DNA of 34,754 bases from Halanaerobium saccharolyticum (GTDB taxonomy: Bacteria > Bacillota > Halanaerobiia > Halanaerobiales > Halanaerobiaceae). The stretch is from assembly GCF_003053565.1 (NCBI RefSeq), contig NZ_QAXS01000033.1, positions 1 to 34,754 of the forward strand, written 5' to 3'. Shown here piece by piece: positions 1 to 5,978 of this stretch; the stretch's first letter is position 1, and each line of letters begins with the position of its first letter. The notes beneath the pieces are model-generated. The model made no database searches. It was not told the origin of the DNA and was given only the letters and a program-made list of their open reading frames with translations. The position numbers and the translations under genes are program-made.

Positions 1-25
1 TGGTTTCTGTGATATCTTTGTCCAT
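1..25 (-). CDS. Transposase, N-terminal fragment (runs off the window)
   Basis: Only the first eight codons are inside the window (M-D-K-D-I-T-E-T), starting with ATG at 25-23 behind AAGGAG, nine bases upstream. It is identical to the fragment at 34730-34754. That it is a transposase is inferred from its place in a repeated element with a defined tip; no catalytic motif can be seen. Confidence 0.5.
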
Positions 26-163
26 AGTATATGCTCCTTATTTTTTGGGATTTGGACAAAGACTATCCTAATCCCAATTATAAGGAGTTTTTCTAATTTA
101 AGCAAGTATTTTCGCTAAAAATCGAACTTGACTTTTCTTAAATATTTTTATGCAATGCTAGTG
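1..163 (-). mobile_element. 5' end of an IS element (left copy, partial)
   Basis: These 163 bases are the exact reverse complement of 34592-34754. Read on the minus strand they give an IS tip (CACTAGCATTGCAT at the inner edge), a promoter, a ribosome site AAGGAG and a start codon at 25-23 that opens a reading frame leaving the window. Identity stops sharply at 163/164, which sets the inner tip of the element. Too little of the transposase is present (MDKDITET) to name the IS family. The two copies face outward. Confidence 0.8.
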
Positions 164-175
164 ATATGATATAAA
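147..175 (+). promoter_or_regulatory. Possible hybrid promoter across the IS edge
   Basis: TTTATG (147-152) and TATAAA (170-175) are 17 bases apart and face the gene at 303. The -35-like box lies inside the IS end and the -10-like box in the flanking DNA. Both boxes are common in A+T-rich sequence, so this is weak. The rest of 164-302 shows no other feature. Confidence 0.25.
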
Positions 176-302
176 AGAAAGTTAGACAAATTTTTAAACT
201 GATAAATAAAAAGCAGGGTAGAGTAAATTTTTGGCGAATATAATTAATATAGCTATATCTGCAAAATTTAATTTTATTAATTGAAAATTTGGCGTATTTG
301 GG

Positions 303-737
303 GTGTTTAAATTGAATTTTCTCAGTACTTTAGAACTTGGATTTACATATATTTATACTGCTGCATTTATAATTTTTGCTCTTGGTATTTTTTTATTGTA
401 TCAGAGAAATAAAAGAATTTATCTGTGGTATTTTACAGTTTTTGCAGGCCTGAGCTTTTTAGCAAATGCTGTTGATATACTCTATTATTATTATAATTTT
501 AAGATTTTATATTTTTTCTATGCTATTTTTATACTTTTTGAAGCTTATTACTTATTAAAAGCTGTCCATACATATTTTTCACTGGAGCTCAATCAATTTT
601 ATCTCAAAACCTTAAAATTTTTAGTTTTTATTTTAATTCTGAGTTCTTTAAGTCTGAACCGTTTTGTAATCTTTGCTCCAGCACTGCTCTTTCTTGCTGC
701 AGCTTTTTTTAAAAGTGGAGAAATCTTTTTTAATTAG
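303..737 (+). pseudogene. Broken PAS-GGDEF-HD-GYP c-di-GMP protein, membrane part
   Basis: This is the first piece of a c-di-GMP signalling gene. It starts at GTG 303, or more likely at TTG 312, which has GGGGTG six bases before it. The 144 residues are strongly hydrophobic, with about four to five membrane helices, as in the N-terminal sensor region of such proteins. The frame ends at TAG 735-737, but reading through it continues without a break in the same frame (A-F-N-N-Y-F...) into the next piece, which opens at 879. A single CAG-to-TAG change would explain the stop. With the IS3 element removed and TAG read through, the gene from 303 to 4030 gives one chain of about 669 residues. Disruption is seen directly; the sensor role is inferred. 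Confidence 0.75.
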
Positions 738-878
738 GCCTTTAATAATTACTTTAAATTTGCAGGAGCCAACAGTTGGGCGCTGGGGACAATAGTCTTT
801 TTTCTGCCCTATCTGCGTTTTAACTCCTATTTTGAAAAGTACGGGATCTTTTTAAAGGGACTATTTGCTCTTTTATTT

Positions 879-1409
879 ATGCTGAGCATTTTTGCAATCT
901 ATTATGAAGATTTGCAGTACCGCTTAAAAATAAGGGAAGAACAGTATCACAAATTATTTAACCAGTCTCCAGCTGGAATGTTATTACTTGATAAAGATGG
1001 GACAATTATTACAGTTAATGATTCGATCTGTCAGTATACAGGTTACAGCAAAGAAGAGCTTGAGGGAGAAAGTATGTTTAAAAACCTGGTGCCGATTGAA
1101 TATAAAATACGAGCTCAAAAAAGTATTCAGGATATATTAAATGGGGAAGACAAAGAATACATAATGAAAACCTATGATAAAAATAATAAATTAAAATATT
1201 TTTTAATGAAAGAAACTAAGTTTATTCAGTCAAATTTTAGAACTGCAATTTTAAGTATGAGAATAGACTATACGGACTATAAAATAAAAGAGGAAAAAAT
1301 TAAATATTTAAGCTATCATGATAATTTAACAGATTTATATAACAGAACTTTTATGGAAGAAGAGATGAAGAGATCGGTGTTTGTCAAGAAAGTTGTCGCA
1401 TTTAGTTAA
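879..1409 (+). pseudogene. Broken PAS-GGDEF-HD-GYP protein, PAS and start of GGDEF
   Basis: This second piece lies in the same frame as 303-737. ATG 879 is an internal Met of the ancestral protein, not a proven start. A last membrane helix (to about residue 10) leads into a PAS domain (about residues 22-120; FNQSPAGMLLLDKDG, YTGYSKEELEG) and then the first helix of a GGDEF domain (YLSYHDNLTDLYNRTFMEEE). Native sequence ends at 1374, where the IS3 element begins; the last 11 or so codons (to the stop at 1409) are IS sequence. Joined to 3093 after removing one AGAT copy, the reading becomes M-K-R-L-N-D-S-R-R-L-P-I-S, exactly what a GGDEF domain should have. Confidence 0.85.
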
Positions 1410-1444
1410 AAATTTCTTTGAATACCACTCTTGCAGAAGCTAAT

Positions 1445-2548
1445 TTAAGAACTCTGTTGCTTGAGATATTTTTCAACTTCAGCAGTATCCATTGGATTTA
1501 AAGTTACATATTCTGGTAGGGTCCAATCTCTAACATCACCTGACCATCTTTCTGGATGTTCTGCTTTAGCTTTTAAATATGTTTCATTTCGCTTTTTCAT
1601 TATCTCTATATCAAGCCCGTAATGTCTCTGGTAGGGAGATAAAAACTTAATTCCGCTATGTAAATGCTGGTGATTATACCAGCGAACAAACTCTGCTACC
1701 CATTCTCTGGCTTCATTTAGGTCCTTAAAGCCTTTATTGGGATAAACTGGTCTGTATTTCATTGTCTTAAATAATGATTCAGAATATGGATTATCATTAC
1801 TTACTCTTGGTCTTGAAAAGGAACTCTGTACTCCCAATTTTTCAAGTGTTGCCAAAAATGTTGCTGCTTTCATTGGACTTCCATTATCAGAGTGTAGTAC
1901 CAGTGGTTTATCTTTTGCTGCTATGCCCTGAGCTAGTGAAGCTTTTCTAATTAGCCTGCTAGAGTATTCAGCATTTTCAGTTTCCCAGACTTCATAGGCA
2001 ACTATCATTCTGCTGAACATATCAACGATTAAATAGAGCTTAAAGAAGCTGCCTTTAATCATCGCATTCAGCCAGGTGATATCCCAGGTCCAAACTTGGT
2101 TGGGAGCAGTAGCAATATGAGTAGGAGCTTCTCGTTTTACAGGTTCTTTACTTTTAGCTCTATGAGTATTCATTTTTTCTTTATCTAAGACTCTATAGAA
2201 AGTGGATTCTGAAGCAATATATTTTCCCTGTTCAGCAAGCTTGGGAACAATTTTAAAAGGTGGTAGATCTGCGAATTCTTTACTATTTGAGACTTCAATT
2301 ATTTCCTGTCGTTCAGATTCAGTTAGCTTATTTTTGGGTTCTGGTCTTTCAATCAGAGGTCGCTGATCTTCTTTAACAGCACCATCCTTGGTCCATCTTT
2401 GATAGGTTCTGATTGATATTTCAAGTTCTTCACAAGCTTTAAACAGCCTGCAGCCATTTGCATGTGCTTCATCAATTAGTTCTACCGCTTTTTTGCGATC
2501 TGAAATTCCTATTAATCGTCCTCTGGGTCCCCCCAGATCGCTCGGGCC
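1445..2548 (-). CDS. IS3-family transposase orfB (made by -1 frameshift)
   Basis: This is the catalytic half of the transposase. The frame is open from the A6G slippery site at 2554-2548 to the stop at 1445, about 367 residues. It begins G-P-S-D-L-G-G-P-R-G, then a helix-turn-helix stretch (ISDRKKAVELIDEA; LEISIRTYQRW), an HTH_21-like region, and the rve integrase core from about 2100 downward. The DDE triad is intact: Asp in WTWDITWL, Asp in LVLHSDNGS, Glu in NPYSESLFK, with 35 residues between the second Asp and the Glu. No start codon with a ribosome site lies near its beginning; an internal ATG at 2173 would lose the N-terminal helices. It is best read as the C-terminal part of an OrfAB fusion of about 520 residues. 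Confidence 0.88.
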   Translation of the reverse strand, partial: GPSDLGGPRGRLIGISDRKKAVELIDEAHANGCRLFKACEELEISIRTYQRWTKDGAVKEDQRPLIERPEPKNKLTESERQEIIEVSNSKEFADLPPFKIVPKLAEQGKYIASESTFYRVLDKEKMNTHRAKSKEPVKREAPTHIATAPNQVWTWDITWLNAMIKGSFFKLYLIVDMFSRMIVAYEVWETENAEYSSRLIRKASLAQGIAAKDKPLVLHSDNGSPMKAATFLATLEKLGVQSSFSRPRVSNDNPYSESLFKTMKYRPVYPNKGFKDLNEAREWVAEFVRWYNHQHLHSGIKFLSPYQRHYGLDIEIMKKRNETYLKAKAEHPERWSGDVRDWTLPEYVTLNPMDTAEVEKYLKQQSS

Positions 2549-3006
2549 TTTTTTCTGAGCACCAGTAATGCTGCAGTTTCAGCAAGAGCTTTTTCCTTTT
2601 CGCGAAGTTCTTTTTCTAATTCTTTAGCTTTCTTTTTCTCTTTTTTAAGGTTATCTTTTAGTTTTTTAGGATCTTCAAATTTGTTTTCATTGGCATTCTG
2701 ACACTGTTTAATCCAGCTTTTTAATTCTTCGACATGAATGCCTTTTTCACGGCAGTATTTAGCAGTTTCTATTTCGGAAAGACTTGCAGTTTCTAAAACA
2801 GCCTGAAATTTATCACTGGAAGTCCATTTGCTTGCTTTTTTATTGTTAGTTGGATTATTTTCTAAAACTTTCGTTCTCCATTTGTAGAGAGTTGGTTTAG
2901 GTATATTAGTTTCTTTAGCCAAAGCAGGTACTTTTTCAGCATTAGGAGGAGCCAGTCTTTTAAATATGGATTCTTTCAATTCTTTTGGATAAACAGTTCT
3001 TGACAT
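2512..3006 (-). CDS. IS3-family transposase orfA
   Basis: This 164-residue protein binds the IS ends in the IS3 family. Residues 1-50 carry a helix-turn-helix (YPKELKESIFKRL, then KPTLYKWRTKVL), a second similar helix pair follows at about 60-100 (ETAKYCREKGIHVEELKSW), and residues 105-150 are a highly charged coiled coil (KKEKKKAKELEKELREKEK), the usual leucine-zipper-like dimerisation part. The ATG at 3006 has AAGGAG nine bases upstream. Near its end the codons AGA AAA AAG form the slippery site that leads into orfB. OrfA ends 12 codons later at 2512. At 164 residues it is longer than a typical IS3 OrfA (about 100). Confidence 0.88.
   Translation of the reverse strand: MSRTVYPKELKESIFKRLAPPNAEKVPALAKETNIPKPTLYKWRTKVLENNPTNNKKASKWTSSDKFQAVLETASLSEIETAKYCREKGIHVEELKSWIKQCQNANENKFEDPKKLKDNLKKEKKKAKELEKELREKEKALAETAALLVLRKKARAIWGDPEDD
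2548..2554 (-). promoter_or_regulatory. Programmed -1 frameshift site A AAA AAG
   Basis: On the minus strand the bases read A-AAA-AAG in the orfA frame, the canonical IS3 slippery heptamer. A -1 slip moves ribosomes from orfA into orfB, which is open from this point onward. A run of six G follows about 14 bases later; I could not define a clear stimulatory stem. Confidence 0.85.
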
Positions 3007-3040
3007 ATTAATTCTCCTTAGGATTTATTGTTGTTACTCT

Positions 3041-3070
3041 ATTATATACAGATTTTGTGTCCCACGACAA
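3041..3070 (-). promoter_or_regulatory. Promoter of the IS3 transposase
   Basis: On the minus strand, TTGTCG (3070-3065) and TATAAT (3046-3041) are 18 bases apart, upstream of orfA. The -35 box sits inside the terminal inverted repeat, as is usual for IS elements. Confidence 0.6.
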
Positions 3071-3127
3071 CTATCCTAACACATAGGGAGATTAAATGAT
3101 TCACGCCGACTGCCGATTTCTGTTATT

Positions 3128-4030
3128 ATGATTGATGTCAATGGACTTAAACTCTTTAATGACACCTTTGGCCATCAAAAAGGGGATCAGCTCTTAATTA
3201 AAACCGCAGAAGTCTTAAAAAAATCAACCAGGGCTTCTGATTTGATTGCCCGCTGGGCGGGAGATGAATTTGCAATCCTGCTGCCCTCTACTTCTAAAAA
3301 AGATATGGAAAAAATAATAAATAGAATTCAAAAAAACTGTGAGCAAACTAATAAAGATCAGATTTCGATTTCTCTGGCTCTGGGAGCAGCAATTAAAAAT
3401 GAGGTAAATGAAGATTTATTTGAGATATTTGAGCTGGCAGATAAGAGAATGTATCAGCAGAAGATGAGTCAGGGGAAGAAAGCAAAAAGAAAATTAATCT
3501 CAAATATTTTACTTTCACTGGCAGAGAAAAGTTATGAAGACAATTTTCATATTCAGCGATTAAAAGAAAAAGCAGCTGACTTTGCAGATTATTTAAAACT
3601 TAAAAGTTCAGAGAAAATTAAACTGATTGAATTGGCTGAACTGCATGATATTGGTAAGATTTCAATATCAGAAAAGATATTAAATAAAAAAGGTAAATTA
3701 AATAAAAAAGAATGGGAAAAGATAAAAAAACATTCCGAAGTTGGTTATAAAATTGCTGCAGCCTCCAAGGAGTTTGCTTCTCTGGCGAAGCTTATTCTGC
3801 ACCACCATGAAAACTGGGATGGAAGTGGTTATCCTGAGGGATTAAAAAAAGAAGAAATCCCCTATCTAGCAAGGATTATCTCCATTGTTGACGCTTATGA
3901 TGTTATGTTAAATAAGAATCTATATTCTAAAAAAATGAACAAAAAAGAAGCGATTGAAGAGCTTAATCGAGCAGCAGGGAGCCAATTTGATCCAGCTTTA
4001 ACTGCCGAATTTATTAATTTTATAGAGTAA
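3128..4030 (+). pseudogene. Broken PAS-GGDEF-HD-GYP protein, rest of GGDEF plus HD-GYP
   Basis: This is the 3' piece of the disrupted gene. Native sequence resumes at 3093; ATG 3128 is an internal Met. Residues 1-120 are the body of a GGDEF domain (MIDVNGLKLFNDTFGHQKGD), with the signature changed to A-G-D-E-F, a variant known in some active diguanylate cyclases. Residues about 130-300 are an HD-GYP phosphodiesterase with its motifs present: LHDIGK, then HHHENWDGSGYP, then VDAYDVM. The domain would hydrolyse c-di-GMP. No ribosome site precedes 3128 and no promoter is evident, so expression is doubtful unless transcription leaves the IS. If it were translated it would be an HD-GYP protein without its sensor. 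Confidence 0.85.
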
Positions 4031-4065
4031 ATATAAATTAAATGCTCAATTTCCAGCTGAAAATT

Positions 4066-4491
4066 TTAATAATGGTAATTAATTTTATCAGCATAAATCT
4101 TACCCAGATAGGGCAGGAGTATAATCTGGGCACCGATTAAACCGGTTCCCTTTTTATGCTGATCCATTGCCAGTAAGAGCAGAAAGTGCTCAATAAAACC
4201 ATAACCAACCAAACCAACAAAAACCCCACCTAAATAGACAAAAATATTTAGAAAATACCAGAGGTACTGCGGCATTCGATAGCGGTATTTGTTGAACCAC
4301 ATTTTTAAATTATGTATCCCCCAGAAAGAAGAAGTAAAAAAGTAAGCAAAAATAATAGCTGTGAAAACTACAGCTATTTTCGAAAAAGAAAGTAAAAAAG
4401 CAGCAGCAAGTCCTAATCCAAAACCAATTAGACCACTTATTGTTGCTTTTCTGCCAAGTTTAATTATAAATTGATCCTGATTATACATCAT
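4066..4491 (-). CDS. Small integral membrane protein, unknown function
   Basis: The product has 141 residues and about four hydrophobic segments (roughly residues 16-36, 40-58, 78-105 and 116-132) separated by a short basic loop (MWFNKYRYRM). I do not recognise the family. Two ATG codons stand at 4491 and 4488, with AGGTG about ten bases upstream. It follows the ArsR-type regulator on the same strand after 80 bases and so may be co-transcribed with it. On its other side it faces the broken c-di-GMP gene, 35 bases away. Nothing in the sequence gives a substrate or enzymatic motif. Confidence 0.7.
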   Translation of the reverse strand: MMYNQDQFIIKLGRKATISGLIGFGLGLAAAFLLSFSKIAVVFTAIIFAYFFTSSFWGIHNLKMWFNKYRYRMPQYLWYFLNIFVYLGGVFVGLVGYGFIEHFLLLLAMDQHKKGTGLIGAQIILLPYLGKIYADKINYHY

Positions 4492-4570
4492 TAGTGCACT
4501 ACACCTCGTAAAATATATTTAATCGAACTGTCTGACTAATTTAAAGTGATAGAACTGAGTTTCTCATGGT

Positions 4571-5476
4571 TTAACTATAAATTAGCCTTACATAGATACT
4601 CTGATTATAATTTCCAAAATTCTCACCAAAGATAGTTAAGCCGCCCTTGTTTTCAGCTTTTTCTGGAACAGCAATTTTAAATTTAAAATTGCTCTTATGG
4701 TCAAGCTCCAGTTGATCAATAGTAACTTCGGAAATTTTTGATCCGTCGATAAAGGTTCCGTATTTACTAACTGAAAGTAATTTTAGCAGACCATACTGAT
4801 TCCAGTTGGGATACCACCAGGAAGGTGTGAAAATTCCTTTGGTTTCTCCAAAATCACCAGGACTTGTCCAGCTGCCCAGTTCCTGATCATTTAAATAAAA
4901 GAAGATATCGGATGGCCAGTCACTGCAGACACCAGGAGCCTCTGAGCTTATTTCCATTGAAATTTGAATTTCTGTAAGTTTTTGTCCCGGTTTTAAATAA
5001 TTTGGCAGTCTGTATTCAATAAAACCTTTAGTAAACCATAAAATTTGACTATTTATTCTTTCCGGATCAGCAAAGAAACTCGGATCATCAACTTCACCAA
5101 TTATATGATCCTTATTGGCCAGACCACAGGTGGGATAGACATCATAGTCAGAAAAATGACCAACTGCTATTTCAGATTCATAAAATTTTTCTTCTGTTTT
5201 CTTTTTTAGGTCAAAGATAAGTTTATCCTCGTGTAAATAACATAATTTTTGATTACCTCTGGCTGCAGACTCAGTTGAAACTTTTATCAGTCCACATTCT
5301 TCAAGCTTTTTGACATGAGAGGTAATTGCACCGTTTGTTAATCCCAACTTTTCCGCAAGCTCATTCATATTGAGCTGGTGATATTCAGATAATAATTCCA
5401 AAATTCTAATTCTGGATTCTGAACTCAGAGCTTTAAAAGTATTTAAACCATCTCTTAAATTATCAATTAAAATCAA
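4571..5476 (-). CDS. ArsR-type transcriptional regulator with large C-terminal domain
   Basis: A winged helix-turn-helix of the ArsR class fills about residues 5-75 (ALSSESRIRILELLSEY; LNMNELAEKLGLTNGAITSH; VKKLEECGLIKV). It is followed by a linker and a C-terminal region of about 190 residues (110-301), rich in Trp, Tyr and Gly, starting near YPTCGLANKDH. That region looks like a beta-sandwich and probably senses a ligand. No ArsR metal-binding Cys pair is seen in the helix. A longer frame opens at ATG 5494, but its codons 3-5 are the ribosome site itself (GGGGGGAG, 5488-5481), so I place the start at TTG 5476, giving 301 residues. It is divergent from the arabinan transport operon and is the obvious candidate regulator for it; this is inferred from position. 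Confidence 0.82.
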   Translation of the reverse strand: MILIDNLRDGLNTFKALSSESRIRILELLSEYHQLNMNELAEKLGLTNGAITSHVKKLEECGLIKVSTESAARGNQKLCYLHEDKLIFDLKKKTEEKFYESEIAVGHFSDYDVYPTCGLANKDHIIGEVDDPSFFADPERINSQILWFTKGFIEYRLPNYLKPGQKLTEIQISMEISSEAPGVCSDWPSDIFFYLNDQELGSWTSPGDFGETKGIFTPSWWYPNWNQYGLLKLLSVSKYGTFIDGSKISEVTIDQLELDHKSNFKFKIAVPEKAENKGGLTIFGENFGNYNQSIYVRLIYS

Positions 5477-5509
5477 AATTCTCCCCCCAAACATTATTTA
5501 TTTTAGTCA

Positions 5510-5538
5510 ATTATAAAACAAAATCAATAAAAAATCAA
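5510..5538 (-). promoter_or_regulatory. Promoter of the ArsR-type regulator
   Basis: On the minus strand TTGATT (5538-5533) and TATAAT (5515-5510) are 17 bases apart. Transcription would begin near 5503. An ATG at 5494 would then have almost no leader, which supports the start at TTG 5476. Confidence 0.6.
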
Positions 5539-5652
5539 ATTTAAGCATTTGTTTTAATAAATAATTTAATAATCTTTTTCCTTTATGCAATACTAAAATA
5601 TAGAAAAAATAAAAAATATAATTTTAAGCGCTGATTTAACAGGGATAATAAG

Positions 5653-5669
5653 ACAATCGTTAAAATTGT
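5653..5669. promoter_or_regulatory. Possible operator, inverted repeat upstream of the transport operon
   Basis: ACAAT and ATTGT are separated by seven bases, just upstream of the -35 box at 5692. It is a candidate site for the divergent ArsR-type regulator. In this A+T-rich stretch such a short repeat may occur by chance. Confidence 0.3.
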
Positions 5670-5691
5670 TAGATTATTTAATTATATTAAT

Positions 5692-5721
5692 TTGACATTA
5701 ATCTAAAATATATGCTATACT
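5692..5721 (+). promoter_or_regulatory. Promoter of the arabinan transport operon
   Basis: A consensus TTGACA (5692-5697) lies 18 bases before TATACT (5716-5721), which is preceded by TGC, an extended -10. The start of transcription would be near 5728, leaving a leader of about 250 bases before the first gene. It is the strongest promoter-like sequence in the 502-base gap between 5477 and 5978. Confidence 0.7.
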
Positions 5722-5731
5722 TTTAGTGAAA

Positions 5732-5833
5732 ATTAAAGAACTAAAGTTTCTATTCAACTTTTAATTTAAGATTAGAAGTCTATAAGAGTAGTAATAAGTA
5801 CTATTAAGTTGAATTTATCAATTGTTCTTTAAT
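5732..5833 (+). promoter_or_regulatory. Nested inverted repeats in the leader of the transport operon
   Basis: Beginning about four bases after the predicted transcription start, ATTAAAGAAC (5732-5741) pairs perfectly with GTTCTTTAAT (5824-5833). Inside it ATTCAACTT (5752-5760) pairs with AAGTTGAAT (5806-5814), and TAATA/TATTA lies near the tip. In RNA this is one long interrupted stem of about 100 bases. It does not match a riboswitch class that I recognise, and no T-tract follows, so it is not a plain terminator. It could equally be a set of DNA operator half-sites. Confidence 0.5.
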
Positions 5834-5843
5834 CAATACTAAA

Positions 5844-5855
5844 ACAAACGCTTAT
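5844..5855 (+). promoter_or_regulatory. Weak LacI-type operator-like site
   Basis: ACAAACGCTTAT has the central CG and left half of a LacI-family operator, with 8 of 12 positions symmetrical. It lies downstream of the promoter, where a repressor could block transcription. It resembles the better site at 20662-20673. Confidence 0.3.
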
Positions 5856-5922
5856 AACCTTATAATTTCACTTAATGAGCAAATTAATTAAATCTGGAGG
5901 TGGATAATCAACAAAAAGCAGT

Positions 5923-5934
5923 ATCAAGCTTGAT
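5923..5934. promoter_or_regulatory. Perfect 12-bp palindrome in the leader
   Basis: ATCAAGCTTGAT is fully symmetrical and lies 44 bases before the first gene. A second GGAGG stands upstream at 5896-5900 with no usable start codon behind it. The palindrome may be an operator; its function is unknown. Confidence 0.3.
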
Positions 5935-5978
5935 CAGATTTAAGATTCAAAATTTATAATTATAAGGGAGAGGAAAAA

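Larger units (their letters stand above)
1375..3088 (-). mobile_element. IS3-family insertion sequence, 1714 bp, apparently intact
   Basis: The edges come from a 4-bp direct repeat, AGAT, at 1371-1374 and 3089-3092, and from 24-bp imperfect terminal inverted repeats (1375-1398 and 3065-3088; 17 of 24 positions match, with AGTTGTCG identical). Inside are orfA, a -1 slippery heptamer and orfB with a complete DDE triad, all on the minus strand. The tips as set by the duplication read CGG and CCC rather than the usual TG...CA of the IS3 family; a TGT-starting inner alignment also exists (1382 and 3081) but gives no target duplication. Removing the element plus one AGAT restores the reading frame of the host gene, so the insertion looks recent. 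Confidence 0.9.

Noticed and set aside
128-133. Outward -35 box TTGACT in the left IS end
   Set aside because: No -10 box lies at a usable distance; the nearest TATGAT is about 31 bases away.
735-737. TAG read as pyrrolysine
   Set aside because: The gene is also broken by an IS and is not of a type known to use pyrrolysine; a nonsense mutation is simpler.
4031-4065. Terminator between the broken c-di-GMP gene and the facing membrane-protein gene
   Set aside because: Only a short imperfect symmetry around CAGCTG is present, without a convincing stem or T-tract.
5492-5494. ATG start for the ArsR-type regulator
   Set aside because: The following codons are the polypurine ribosome site and the predicted transcription start is only about nine bases away; TTG 5476 fits better.
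5624-5634. Catabolite-control (cre-like) site around AGCGCT
   Set aside because: It is only a six-base palindrome, far upstream of the promoter, and does not fit the cre consensus well.
5900-5960. Leader peptide starting at GTG 5900 behind GGAGG
   Set aside because: The start codon overlaps the ribosome site and the 19 codons have no regulatory pattern such as repeated codons before a terminator.
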